A stretch of 50,816 nucleotides of DNA from Phycisphaerae bacterium (GTDB taxonomy: Bacteria > Planctomycetota > Phycisphaerae > Phycisphaerales > SM1A02): assembly GCA_002709295.1 (NCBI GenBank), contig PAQL01000013.1, positions 42,812-93,627 of the forward strand, read 5' to 3'. A program made the translations under genes and the position numbers. Below, in pieces: positions 25,582 through 34,046 of the stretch; position 1 is the first letter of the stretch; every line of letters starts with the position of its first letter. The notes beneath the pieces are model-generated. The model was not told the origin of the DNA. It made no database searches and saw only the letters and a list, made by a program, of their open reading frames with translations.

Positions 25582-26546
25582 AATCATCTCCCACCCACAC
25601 CATCCTGTTGATTAGTGGTCTTGCCACCCTGTGGCAATTCGCAGATCCGAAGGGGGCAATAAGCCTCCTGGCCATACACGGCATCCCACGCGACATTCTT
25701 TGGGCCCAACCTTGGAGGTTGTTCACCACGGCTCTTCTGCACGGTGGCATCCTTCACTTTGTGTTTAATGCATTGTGGGCCATGCGCCTTGGTTTGCCTT
25801 TTGAAAATCGGTACGGGAACCGCGCCTCGCTGCTTTTCCTGTTGGTGGTGACGCCCCTGTCCGTGGTCTGCACCGTCACGTTTGGTAACGCCACAATTGG
25901 GCTTTCCGGCTGGGGATTCGGGCTTGGTGGATGGATGCTCGTAGCACGTCGGTTTGATGAACGCCTCCAGCAATCGGTAAGCGATGAGAGCATGGGCACA
26001 CTTGTGGTTTGGTTTGCCTTGGGCTTTATTTTGTCTTGGCTTCGGGTCCTCCCCATTGACAACGTAGCGCATACCGCCGGCGGAACTCTTGGGGCTTTGG
26101 GCGCTCTCTGGACGTATCGGTCAGAGTGGAAACGTGCAAAGAGCATGAGCAAAAGGCGAAAGGCGTGGAAGCGCGTCATGAATGCCGAACAAAAAACAGG
26201 GCCTGACCCTCTGAGCGTAGCGTTGCGCGAACGGGACCTGTCATCTATCCAGCCCGCTTTTGACAATCCAGACTTGGTCAAACACACCCCCGTTGACTCA
26301 TGGGACCGGTGGACTGAGCAACTTATGGCGGACGGCGATGAAAGGAATGCGCAGCGAACCCTGCTGGTCGCATTGGCCCTTGGCTCACTTTCCGACCGCC
26401 CCCTGCGGATGATGCGGCTAGCAAACCTTCAGTACCGTTCAGGGGACATCAGTACCGCCCGTCAAACACTCAATCAAGTTGACGCTACTTTGCTTCGTCC
26501 TGAAGAACGTGAACTGTTTGAAGTTTTACGCAAGAGGTCATCATGA
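25578..26546 (+). CDS. Rhomboid-family intramembrane serine protease with cytoplasmic tail
   Basis: The 322-residue protein has a six-helix rhomboid core in its first 180 residues. HGGILHFVFNALW (H55, H60, N64) corresponds to the family HxxxxHxxxN, GLSGWGFG holds the nucleophile Ser110 (GxSG), and HTAGGTLGALGALW holds the catalytic His165. The remaining 140 residues are charged and helical, with a possible TPR-like end (RMMRLANLQYRSGDISTARQTL). It should cleave membrane proteins within the bilayer. The GTG start overlaps the FHA gene by GTGA and the 3' end overlaps trpF by ATGA. Confidence 0.9.
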   Translation: MKSSPTHTILLISGLATLWQFADPKGAISLLAIHGIPRDILWAQPWRLFTTALLHGGILHFVFNALWAMRLGLPFENRYGNRASLLFLLVVTPLSVVCTVTFGNATIGLSGWGFGLGGWMLVARRFDERLQQSVSDESMGTLVVWFALGFILSWLRVLPIDNVAHTAGGTLGALGALWTYRSEWKRAKSMSKRRKAWKRVMNAEQKTGPDPLSVALRERDLSSIQPAFDNPDLVKHTPVDSWDRWTEQLMADGDERNAQRTLLVALALGSLSDRPLRMMRLANLQYRSGDISTARQTLNQVDATLLRPEERELFEVLRKRSS

Positions 26547-27154
26547 CCAAAATCAAGATTTGCGGATGCCGCACTCCAGCAGATATCGAATACGCCACCG
26601 AAGCTGGGGCAGATTTTGTAGGGATGGTGGTTGCGCAAAACACAACACGATTTGTTCCCGCTGAAGATCGCCCCTCTATGGTTCACGCAGCGCGTCACTT
26701 GGGGGTCCCCTTGGTTTGTGTCTTAAGAAACAACCCGAAGCCGAGCAGCGCGGTTGAAGCCATGGAGTGGTACCCAGGAGACATCGTGCAGTGGCACGGC
26801 CAAGAGGACTCCGATTGGGCAAAAGTCGACCCACGACCATCTATCCGCGCAGTGGCTGGAGCAAAGGGGCTTCGCCAACATGCCCAATTTCCGTGTCGTC
26901 ATTTTCTTCTTGACCATGATCAACCAGGCTCGGGAAAGCCATTTGACTGGTGCTCGCTGCAGCACATGGAGCTGCCCAGACAATGGTTCCTTGCCGGCGG
27001 TCTCCACGCCGGGAATATCGATCGTGCTATTCGCACGCTTCGGCCATGGGCCGTTGATGTATCGAGTGGGGTTGAGTCAGCTCCGGGCGTGAAGTGTCGA
27101 AAGAGAATTCAAGACTTCGTGGCTGCCGTTAGGCAGGCGGAACACCAGGCCTGA
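26543..27154 (+). CDS. trpF: Phosphoribosylanthranilate isomerase
   Basis: TrpF catalyses the Amadori rearrangement of phosphoribosylanthranilate in tryptophan synthesis. The 203-residue product opens IKICGCRTPADIEYATEAGADFVGMV, with the catalytic Cys7 in the KICG motif. FLLDHDQPGSGKPFDW carries the family LLD...G.G..FDW segment with the general acid Asp, and FLAGGLHAGNIDRAI and VDVSSGVESAPGVKC are the phosphate-binding motifs. It is translationally coupled to the rhomboid gene (ATGA), an unusual partner. The 3' end overlaps convergent trpE by 26 bases. Confidence 0.93.
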   Translation: MTKIKICGCRTPADIEYATEAGADFVGMVVAQNTTRFVPAEDRPSMVHAARHLGVPLVCVLRNNPKPSSAVEAMEWYPGDIVQWHGQEDSDWAKVDPRPSIRAVAGAKGLRQHAQFPCRHFLLDHDQPGSGKPFDWCSLQHMELPRQWFLAGGLHAGNIDRAIRTLRPWAVDVSSGVESAPGVKCRKRIQDFVAAVRQAEHQA

Positions 27155-28568
27155 ACATTTCTTCTGCCACCTCTACGGCTCGAGCGGAGGCCGCTGATTT
27201 TGAACGGGTTTCTTCAAATTCTGCCGAAGGAACACTGTCAGAGACCACGCCCGCACCCGCTTGCAGTTTGATTTTCCAAGGCGGACCATCGCCGGAAATC
27301 ACCATGGTCCGAAGCGCAATCGCCATGTCTGTGTCCCCATCGAGGCCAACAACTCCAAAACCGCCCGCAAATGGGCCCCTTGGCTGAGGCTCCAACTCAT
27401 CAATGATCTGCATCGCGCGAATCTTCGGAGCGCCGCTCACTGTGCCTACGGGAAGCGTGGCCGCCAGCAGGTCCCAAGCATCAAGGTCATCACGAAGCGT
27501 TCCTTCTACCGTCGAGGACAGGTGCATGACGTGGCTGAAGCGCTCGACTTCGGCTTGCTTGGTGACTTGCACCGATCCAGGTTGACACACGCGTCCCAAA
27601 TCATTCCGTCCTAGATCAACGAGCATGGCGTGCTCCGCGTTCTCCTTGATGTCACCCCGGAGGTCTTGCTCATTGCTGAAGTCTTGTTCAGGCGTGCGTC
27701 CCCGGCGACGAGTGCCTGCCAAGGGCCGATTGACGACGTGTCGGCCCCGTGCTTGGCAGAGAATCTCGGGGCTTGCCGCCACCAGCATGACCCCCCCACC
27801 TTGGAGATAGCCCATGTAGGGGCTTGGATTGGTGATACGGAGCGCACGGTAGATTTCAAAGGGGTCGACATTCGTTTGTAATTCAACGGCACGGGACAAC
27901 ACGATTTGAAAAGCATCACCGGCGGAAATGTAGTCCTGGGCGGTTCTAACGCCAGCTTCAAAGTCTTTGCGGGGAAAAGCGCCGTCTTCGCAGATCTCGG
28001 GGCGCCGTCCAAGATCGTCGGGTACCCGACCCCCAGGGATCGAAGCAACTTGCCGCCGAATGTGAGCTTCGATGGCATCAAGGGCAGCATGGGCGTCATC
28101 GTTGCTTTCGTCGTTGTGGGCAACGTGTTGCAGATGGACCACCTTTCGGACGTGATCAAAAGCAACGGTGTCGAGGTACAACCCAAACGCCAATCCAAGC
28201 TGGTCTGGTCTCGGTCGAATCGCGGTACTTTCCGACCATGCGGCTGCCTCGTAAGCTGTCCAGCCAACCCATCCTCCACGAAACGGCGGATCATCTGGGC
28301 TGCTGGATCTCGTCAAAGGGAGGCTCGCCTCACGGAGGCGGCTCCAAGGCGGAGGCTGGCCTAAGTAAGCTTCAACAACGTGCTGTGGATTCGCTCCGAG
28401 ATAGCTCCAGCGGCCCATGACGCCGCCGACCTCTACGGATTCCAAAAGAAAAGAGGGAGCGTCCCGTTCGTCGGCGGAGACGAGGCGGCGATACGCCAAA
28501 ATAGGTGTCAAGTCGTCAGATGGAATCGTTCGGGAAACCAATCGGGCTTTCATTGCCTGGCGAGTCAT
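27129..28568 (-). CDS. trpE: Anthranilate synthase component I
   Basis: TrpE converts chorismate to anthranilate with ammonia from the TrpG partner, not seen in this window. The 479-residue length is normal. The N-terminal domain has LLESVEVGGVMGRWSYLG, which lies in the usual tryptophan feedback region. The C-terminal chorismate domain shows PSPYMGYLQ, PLAGTRRRGRTPEQD, MLVDLGRNDLGRVC, LPVGTVSGAPKIRAMQIIDELEP and the final AGAGVVSDSVPSAEFEET. No Trp leader peptide or attenuator is visible: the upstream side of its ATG at 28568 is the start of divergent ruvC, 29 bases away. Confidence 0.95.
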   Translation of the reverse strand: MTRQAMKARLVSRTIPSDDLTPILAYRRLVSADERDAPSFLLESVEVGGVMGRWSYLGANPQHVVEAYLGQPPPWSRLREASLPLTRSSSPDDPPFRGGWVGWTAYEAAAWSESTAIRPRPDQLGLAFGLYLDTVAFDHVRKVVHLQHVAHNDESNDDAHAALDAIEAHIRRQVASIPGGRVPDDLGRRPEICEDGAFPRKDFEAGVRTAQDYISAGDAFQIVLSRAVELQTNVDPFEIYRALRITNPSPYMGYLQGGGVMLVAASPEILCQARGRHVVNRPLAGTRRRGRTPEQDFSNEQDLRGDIKENAEHAMLVDLGRNDLGRVCQPGSVQVTKQAEVERFSHVMHLSSTVEGTLRDDLDAWDLLAATLPVGTVSGAPKIRAMQIIDELEPQPRGPFAGGFGVVGLDGDTDMAIALRTMVISGDGPPWKIKLQAGAGVVSDSVPSAEFEETRSKSAASARAVEVAEEMFRPGVPPA

Positions 28569-28597
28569 GGTGTCAAGAATCTATAGGATTGACCCCG

Positions 28598-29113
28598 ATG
28601 AAGAATGGTACTGAGACACCAATTGTGCTCGGAATTGATCCAGGCTCGCGAAGGTCTGGGTACGCCATTCTCACGTCGGAGGCCGATCGACCCAAAATTA
28701 AAGAAGTTGGCGTGATTGATTTAAGTGCCTCACTCGCCCTAGAAGATCGACTCCTCGAATTGTCCACTGAAATTACTGAGATCATTCAGCAGCACAGCCC
28801 AACCGTGGCCGCCCTCGAAGGGGTTTTTAGTCACGGGAAATTTCCCCGTTCGGCTCTTGTTCTCGGGCACGCACGGGGAGTGTGCCTTCTCGAATGCCGA
28901 CGAAAGGGACTGCCCATATCAACCGTAGCGCCAGCAGAGATGAAAAGAGTCATTGCTGGTTCAGGACGAGCCACCAAAGCCCAAGTCCAACGGTCCGTGG
29001 CAGCCTGGTGCGGATTGCAGAAGCCCCCAGAGCCCAATGACGCCGCAGACGCCCTTGGGATGGCCCTCTTTGAATTGAGAAAGCTCACCCCTCATCTTCG
29101 GGGCACACTGTAA
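28598..29113 (+). CDS. ruvC: Holliday junction resolvase RuvC
   Basis: RuvC nicks symmetric strands of Holliday junctions with RuvAB. From ATG at 28598 the product is 171 residues, the family length; the frame extends upstream to 28505 but would run into divergent trpE. VLGIDPGSRRSGY places catalytic Asp14, AALEGVF places Glu74, and PNDAADALGMAL places Asp148 and Asp151. VIAGSGRATKAQVQ is the DNA-contact region. The 3' end overlaps the convergent lipoprotein gene by 29 bases. ruvA and ruvB are not nearby. Confidence 0.94.
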   Translation: MKNGTETPIVLGIDPGSRRSGYAILTSEADRPKIKEVGVIDLSASLALEDRLLELSTEITEIIQQHSPTVAALEGVFSHGKFPRSALVLGHARGVCLLECRRKGLPISTVAPAEMKRVIAGSGRATKAQVQRSVAAWCGLQKPPEPNDAADALGMALFELRKLTPHLRGTL

Positions 29114-29747
29114 AGATCAGCACAACTTCGGTTCCGGGCGGTGGCAAAAGCAAGCCGTTGGGGCGGAAAATTGCTCGAGCATGCTCAATCGAAGCGCTTC
29201 GCGGCTCAGAGTACCCAACGAGTTCGTCACCGAACGTCACCAAACCGACTGCTGATCCCTCGTCATCAGCCAGGTACCTAATCGCACCATTCCATTCGAC
29301 CATCTTGCTTCCGGCAAACACAAAGTTGCCCTGAAGGCTGTCGCCGCTGCGATCGTCAACAATCAGGTCCTGAAGTCGGTGGACAGAGCCGTCAAGATCC
29401 ATGGTGATATGAAGCAGCGAGCCCTCAGGAGGCCGAGCAGGACTGTCTAGAGATGCTGGAGCTCCCGGGGCCCCAGGCACCCCCCCCACCACCAAAAGAG
29501 CGGCATGCAGCTCGGAGGGTGCTGCGAGAATTGCAAAAACACTCTCGTGCGTTCTGGTCTCGGGCGTGCACACCGCTTGCTCAAGCCATCCAGACCGGAG
29601 AAGGGCGATTGCCGGCACCCGCACCTGAGACTGGCTTCTCAAAATCTCAATGCCATTCGCCCACGGTATGGGGTCGGATCTGGTTCCAGCCGATTGGCAC
29701 CCCATGAGAAAAAGAAGCAACACATTCAGGAACATCGGGGACTTCAC
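29085..29747 (-). CDS. YdjY-like lipoprotein
   Basis: A 220-residue product whose start MKSPMFLNVLLLFLMGCQS is a lipoprotein signal with lipobox LMGC (Cys17). GTG at 29747 is favoured because it adds the basic residue of the signal; ATG at 29735 is the alternative. THESVFAILAAPSELHAALLVVGGVPGAPG is the HESL...HAALLxxGxxPG pattern of YdjY-domain proteins, which are common in planctomycetes and of unknown function. The second half has a FVFAGSKMVEWNG and a small beta-rich domain. It should be anchored to a membrane in the cell envelope. The 3' end lies within ruvC. Confidence 0.75.
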   Translation of the reverse strand: MKSPMFLNVLLLFLMGCQSAGTRSDPIPWANGIEILRSQSQVRVPAIALLRSGWLEQAVCTPETRTHESVFAILAAPSELHAALLVVGGVPGAPGAPASLDSPARPPEGSLLHITMDLDGSVHRLQDLIVDDRSGDSLQGNFVFAGSKMVEWNGAIRYLADDEGSAVGLVTFGDELVGYSEPRSASIEHARAIFRPNGLLLPPPGTEVVLIFTVCPEDEG

Positions 29748-29772
29748 GACGCTCTGACCCTATCGTATTTCC

Positions 29773-30534
29773 GTGGTTGAACTGACACGAATCGTCCGCT
29801 TTCACCTTGAGGGCAGCCCCTCCCCTCTGGGGTGCAATGGCTACGCAGGTCGCCCCGCACTTTCAAGTATCGCGCCCATGGTCGAAATCCATATCACTCT
29901 TCGTGGTGATCCGGACCCCAAAACCCACTACGTTCTCGACATCAAGAGATTTGACCAATGGGCGAACCAGCACATCTTCTCGGCGATAAGCGCGCTCCCA
30001 CAAAGTTCGAATCTCGACCAAATTCTCCGCAAAGCATTTCAAGCCTCAAGTGACTTCCCTCACGAACTGATCTCGGTCAAGCTTCAGTTGTCTCCGTATG
30101 CCTCTCTTACTTTGGAACAAGCCATGCCCAACGAGCACCCCATTTTGACCTTTTCTCAGACGTATGATTTTGCGGCAGCACATTACCTGTGGGCCCACGA
30201 GGCGAACGACGAGGAGAATCGAAATTTGTACGGGAAGTGCTCAGGTATCCATGGCCATAATTATCAAGTTGAGATTGTCGTTGAGCCCCAATCCAACGAC
30301 CCAATTCCGGCTGACAAACTCGACTTCTTGGTGACGGAGCATCTCCTGGACAAATGGGACCACCGGGTTCTCAACGATCTGGAAGATTTTCAAGATGTTC
30401 CGCCAAGTGTCGAAAGGATCGCCGAAAAGGCCGCAGATCGCCTTCAGGCCCCTCTTGCGGCCTCGAATCTCACACTTCGAGAAGTATCAGTAAGTGAGAC
30501 TGATCGCACTCGAGCTCGGGTTCGTCTTGGGTAA
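29773..30534 (+). CDS. Tandem PTPS/QueD-like protein with degenerate first copy
   Basis: The 253-residue product begins at GTG 29773. Residues about 125-250 form a 6-pyruvoyl-tetrahydropterin synthase/QueD domain: zinc ligands His137 (AAHYL) and His160/His162 (IHGHNY), catalytic Cys156 in YGKCSGIHGH, and KWDHRVLND. Residues about 10-110 look like a second copy: PLGCNGYAGRPALSSIAPMVEIHITLRGDPDP aligns with KCSGIHGHNYQVEIVVEPQSND, keeping a Cys (Cys21) but losing the HxH zinc ligands. QueD makes 6-carboxy-tetrahydropterin from dihydroneopterin triphosphate for queuosine; PTPS makes the biopterin precursor. The Cys-x3-HGH spacing favours QueD. Which activity it has cannot be decided here. Confidence 0.82.
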   Translation: MVELTRIVRFHLEGSPSPLGCNGYAGRPALSSIAPMVEIHITLRGDPDPKTHYVLDIKRFDQWANQHIFSAISALPQSSNLDQILRKAFQASSDFPHELISVKLQLSPYASLTLEQAMPNEHPILTFSQTYDFAAAHYLWAHEANDEENRNLYGKCSGIHGHNYQVEIVVEPQSNDPIPADKLDFLVTEHLLDKWDHRVLNDLEDFQDVPPSVERIAEKAADRLQAPLAASNLTLREVSVSETDRTRARVRLG

Positions 30535-30566
30535 TATGACCAATCGGCCATTTGGGAGATCCAGAC

Positions 30567-31856
30567 ATGCTTTGTTTTCAAACTCTACTCATTGCTCTTT
30601 CTGCCACCGTCCAAGCCAAAGGAGCGGAATCGGAATCCGATCTCATGGATGCCTTCGGACAGTGCCGGGGAAGCCTGTCTAATCTGCGGTCCATCAATGA
30701 GTCTGATCAAACTGCCATTAGCAATCTTCGGGCTCGATTTGATGCTTTCAGCGGACTGAGCGTAAAAGGGGCAGCGGCCACTCTCCAGCTGTCTCTTTGG
30801 ATCGAGGACTCAAGCTCGACGGACGGACGAGAACGAATTCAGCAAGATTGGCAATCATTGCTCGCGGCAGCTCCGGAAAATGGAGCACTAGCTAGTGGAT
30901 ACATCACCTGGCAAGCGAGCGTTGGAATGCTCAAGGGTCCGTCGCTTCTCGAAGCACGTCGTTCACTCTTGGATCGATTCCCAGAGTCAACAGAAACGGC
31001 TCTTGAAGTGGCCGCAGGTCTCCGCCGCGAAATCGACTGTCAAGCCGCCATTGATGTGCTCCTAAAGCTTGGCAATGATGCCCCAATAAAAGCAAAAGTG
31101 CTGCTTGCTCAAGCATATTTCGATGAAAATATGTTTGGCGAAGCATCCAAAGTCCTAGCCGCTATGAATTTGGAGGCCATTGAAGATGTTGCGGTGCGAG
31201 CCCAGGCCAACAACATCGTCCGACAGTGCGAAGAAATCAAACCCCTTTGGGATGCTGAACTCGCAGTACGAGCGAAAGAAGAGGCTGCCGACAACTTGCC
31301 ACGCGTGGAAGTCCGCACCCCAAAGGGTTCAATATTGATCGAACTTTTCGAGGACGATGCCCCAAATACCGTCGCCAACTTCATCTCTCTTATTCAAAAT
31401 GATTATTACGACGGCATTGCTTTCCATCGCTTTGAGCCAAACTTCATGATCCAAGGTGGATGTCCGAACACAAAGACTGGAGAAGGCGCCCACGGCACCG
31501 GAGGTCCTGGCTACACCATTGCAGATGAGTGCAAAGGTGACAACGCTCGTCTGCACTTCGCAGATTCGGTGGCCATGGCCAAGACCAGCGCTCCGGACAC
31601 CGGGGGAAGCCAGTTCTACTTCAACCATCGACCAACAACCTGGCTCAACAACCGGCACACGGTCTTCGGCCGGGTGCTTGAAGGGCGTGAAGTTGCCTGC
31701 CAACTCCGCAAGGACGATCTGATTCAAGACATCACGGTAGTCCGGCTTCGCGACGGTTCCACGTATGTTCCCCAAACGATTTCGGAAGCCAACGCTTCTC
31801 CCGTCGAAGATGGGGGCGAGTTAATGGAAGCGGACGAAGCCAAAGAGGGCTCCTGA
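30567..31856 (+). CDS. Secreted cyclophilin-type peptidyl-prolyl isomerase
   Basis: The ATG at 30567, with a GGGAG ribosome site just upstream, gives 429 residues starting with a signal peptide MLCFQTLLIALSATVQAKG. Residues about 40-240 are helical repeats resembling a TPR-like chaperone arm. Residues about 247-405 form a cyclophilin: VRTPKGSILIELFEDDAPNTVANF, YYDGIAFHRFEPNFMIQGG, DSVAMAKTSAPDTGGSQFYFN and NNRHTVFGRVLEG. It probably folds exported proteins in the periplasm. An acidic tail of about 25 residues follows. The stop is 2 bases from the convergent ACT gene's stop. Confidence 0.9.
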   Translation: MLCFQTLLIALSATVQAKGAESESDLMDAFGQCRGSLSNLRSINESDQTAISNLRARFDAFSGLSVKGAAATLQLSLWIEDSSSTDGRERIQQDWQSLLAAAPENGALASGYITWQASVGMLKGPSLLEARRSLLDRFPESTETALEVAAGLRREIDCQAAIDVLLKLGNDAPIKAKVLLAQAYFDENMFGEASKVLAAMNLEAIEDVAVRAQANNIVRQCEEIKPLWDAELAVRAKEEAADNLPRVEVRTPKGSILIELFEDDAPNTVANFISLIQNDYYDGIAFHRFEPNFMIQGGCPNTKTGEGAHGTGGPGYTIADECKGDNARLHFADSVAMAKTSAPDTGGSQFYFNHRPTTWLNNRHTVFGRVLEGREVACQLRKDDLIQDITVVRLRDGSTYVPQTISEANASPVEDGGELMEADEAKEGS

Positions 31857-31858
31857 AG

Positions 31859-32341
31859 TCATTCCCCCGGCGGGGAGACCAAGTCGGCCTCGCCGAGAAG
31901 GTCGAACCCCCGGCGTCTCAACACTTGTCCAGCAAAGACGTGGTCGTCCACACTGATGGCCATGGTGGCTTCGTTGAGTCGACCGGCCATGAGTGGGTAG
32001 GCAAATCGAAGGTTGAGCTCAACGGACAACAACGCAAGGCAAAGTCCTTCAATAGTCTGTCCTGGCTGAAGTCGCACCACCAAAAGATCGGTCGCAGTAA
32101 ATGCCCAGCCGTCCTCTTTGAGGAGGTCAGACGCTAGTTTGATGTTGGTTGAAATGAGACGAACCACTGAGTGCTCACTCGCTTCCAAAACAGAGATCGC
32201 GCAGAGCTCAAGACCTGGTTCACGCTGAAAAACCTCCAGCATGTCATGAAGCCTTCCTACCTTGTTCTCGAGAAAAACCGACAGCTGACGAACCACGGGC
32301 GGGGTGTAACCCAAACCAGTTTCGGGAGGGAGTGCGCTCAT
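31859..32341 (-). CDS. Double ACT-domain protein
   Basis: A 160-residue cytoplasmic protein with two ACT-like ligand-binding modules: residues about 17-80 (VRQLSVFLENKVGRLHDMLEVFQREPGLELCAISVLEA) and about 85-150 (LLVVRLQPGQTIEGLCLALLSVELNLRFAYPLM). The LSVFLENKxGRL opening is typical of ACT regulatory domains that bind amino acids. No catalytic domain is attached, so it probably senses a small ligand or regulates a partner. It lies downstream of the acyl-CoA ligase gene on the same strand, 65 bases away. Function not known. Confidence 0.78.
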   Translation of the reverse strand: MSALPPETGLGYTPPVVRQLSVFLENKVGRLHDMLEVFQREPGLELCAISVLEASEHSVVRLISTNIKLASDLLKEDGWAFTATDLLVVRLQPGQTIEGLCLALLSVELNLRFAYPLMAGRLNEATMAISVDDHVFAGQVLRRRGFDLLGEADLVSPPGE

Positions 32342-32406
32342 TCGTTATTCAAGATACAAAACGGCCCGACCCGTGTGCAGTGGCAAAATCAAGAAGCTGG
32401 CAGAAT

Positions 32407-33867
32407 CTATGGGAGAAGGGCGTGGAGTTCACGTCGTTGGACTTTGCCGGTTGGGTTCCGAGGAAGGGTATCGACCACGAAGACCTCCCGTGGACACTGA
32501 TAGGGGGCAAGTCGTTCTCCAGCCCATGAACGCAGGTCAGCCGGGCGAAGAGATGAGCCATCCCGGAGCTCTACAAAGGCCACAGGAACCTCACCACGCT
32601 TCTCATCAGAGCGGCCAATAACTCCGCACGCTTCGACATCGGGATGGACTTCCAAAACGGATTCGATTTCTCGGGGGAAGACATTTTCTCCGCCGACAAT
32701 CAACATTTCTTTGATTCGGCCGGTGATCGAAAGATAGCCATCCGAATCAAGTTGACCCATGTCTCCAGTTCGGAACCATCCGTCTTGATCGAGAACCTTG
32801 GCGGTAGCTTCCGGCATGCCGTGGTAGCCACGCATGACATTGGGCCCGCGCAGTTGTACCTCGCCGTCATGTCCCGCCGGAAGGACTGCTCCGGTAGGAC
32901 CTACGATCCGTGTTTCAACTTCCGGAAGCGCCTGGCCAACGGTGCCAATCCTTGAGGCCCAGGGCAGCGAAATGTGGGCCGCCGGACTGGTTTCGGTCAG
33001 ACCGTAGCCTTCATGAATCTCGACTCCGAAGCGATCAAGGAACTGTTCGCGAACGATTGGCGGGAGGGCCTCTCCCCCGCTCACGGCAATCCGAACCGAA
33101 GAGAACATGTCTTTTGAAGCTTTTTTGTCCCGGGCCAACGCCGCGTACATGGAAGGGATCATTACCAAAAATGAGGGCCGATGTTTCTGAAGTAAAGAGA
33201 GTACTTTTGCCGGGACAAATTTCGCTGAGTACACCACTCGACAACCGATGGTCATTGGAAGCAGAGTCAAAACAGTGAAACCAAACGAGTGGAATTGAGG
33301 CAAAACCCCGAAAATGCAATCATTCGGAGTAAATTTGGCCGCTCTCATGGCTTGACTCACATTAGCGCTGAGATTGCCATGGGTCAGCTCCACCCCCTTG
33401 GGTTTGCCTGAAGTGCCGGAGGTGTACAACAAAGTGGCAACTTCGTCAGGGGTTGAGCGGGTACGCAGGATCCCGTTCCAAAGCCGGCGCGGCATATCTT
33501 CAAGGTAGATCGTGCGAACGCCTGGCGGAGGCGAGCCAAACATTTCCACCATGGGTCGCACAGTGACGCAGGCGTCAGCGCCACTGTCAGAAAAGATGTG
33601 GGCCCGGTCATCTTCAGAAACGAGGAAGTTCAGTGGTACAACGCGGCGACCGGTTCTCCAAATGCCAAGCATTGCCAATGGCGCAAGGCCAGAGGTGGGC
33701 AACATGAAAGCAGTTGCCGAAGAACACTTCAGAGAATCGAGGTGCCTTGCCAGCGAAGCACTTCCGGCAAGTAACTCAACATTTTTCCAGCAACGTTGAT
33801 CGTCGGTCAGGGACGAGCGGATCGGCCTCTGGCGAAGCTTACGGAGGATTTGAGAAGCAATCTGCAA
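32407..33867 (-). CDS. AMP-dependent acyl-CoA synthetase/ligase
   Basis: A 486-residue adenylate-forming enzyme that would activate a carboxylic acid with ATP and CoA. LLYTSGTSGKPKGVELTHGN (residues 147-166) is the P-loop-like AMP motif, EGYGLTETSP the A5 motif, GWFRTGDMGQLDSDGYLSITGRIKEMLIVGGENVFP the A7-A8 region and LPRNPTGKVQRREL the C-terminal catalytic Lys motif. The family usually exceeds 500 residues; the N-terminus is short. The start is TTG at 33867 with GGAG eight bases upstream, and it begins only 16 bases after tRNA-Ser. Acid substrate cannot be read from sequence, though fatty acid is likely. Confidence 0.9.
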   Translation of the reverse strand: MQIASQILRKLRQRPIRSSLTDDQRCWKNVELLAGSASLARHLDSLKCSSATAFMLPTSGLAPLAMLGIWRTGRRVVPLNFLVSEDDRAHIFSDSGADACVTVRPMVEMFGSPPPGVRTIYLEDMPRRLWNGILRTRSTPDEVATLLYTSGTSGKPKGVELTHGNLSANVSQAMRAAKFTPNDCIFGVLPQFHSFGFTVLTLLPMTIGCRVVYSAKFVPAKVLSLLQKHRPSFLVMIPSMYAALARDKKASKDMFSSVRIAVSGGEALPPIVREQFLDRFGVEIHEGYGLTETSPAAHISLPWASRIGTVGQALPEVETRIVGPTGAVLPAGHDGEVQLRGPNVMRGYHGMPEATAKVLDQDGWFRTGDMGQLDSDGYLSITGRIKEMLIVGGENVFPREIESVLEVHPDVEACGVIGRSDEKRGEVPVAFVELRDGSSLRPADLRSWAGERLAPYQCPREVFVVDTLPRNPTGKVQRRELHALLP

Positions 33868-33883
33868 GTCGAAGGCTCCGTGA

Positions 33884-33976
33884 GCGGACAGGGCGGGATT
33901 CGAACCCGCGGTAGGGGCTAATTCCCCTACGTCGGTTTAGCAAACCGGTGCATTCAGCCTCTCTGCCACCTGTCCG
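33884..33976 (-). tRNA. tRNA-Ser(GCT)
   Basis: The acceptor stem CGGACAG (33970-33976) pairs with CTGTCCG (33885-33891). The T arm is GCGGG-TTCGAAT-CCCGC, and the extended variable arm GTAGGGG...CCCCTAC marks it as class II. The anticodon loop TTGCTAA gives anticodon GCT (AGC/AGU codons). One anticodon-stem pair is mismatched (C-A). The 3' CCA is not encoded (TCA follows the discriminator C). Confidence 0.92.
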
Positions 33977-34046
33977 TGGTGAAAACATCTTACCTGAAGA
34001 ATGGCAGGAAGATAGGGGGCACAAGAAGTTCAGCCCTCCATACGAG

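Noticed and set aside
28505-28597. Longer RuvC start
   Set aside because: Family length and the GIDPG motif near residue 12 fit the ATG at 28598; the extension would overlap divergent trpE.
27129-28620. Trp attenuator or leader peptide before trpE
   Set aside because: Only 29 bases separate trpE and divergent ruvC starts and no Trp-rich leader is visible.
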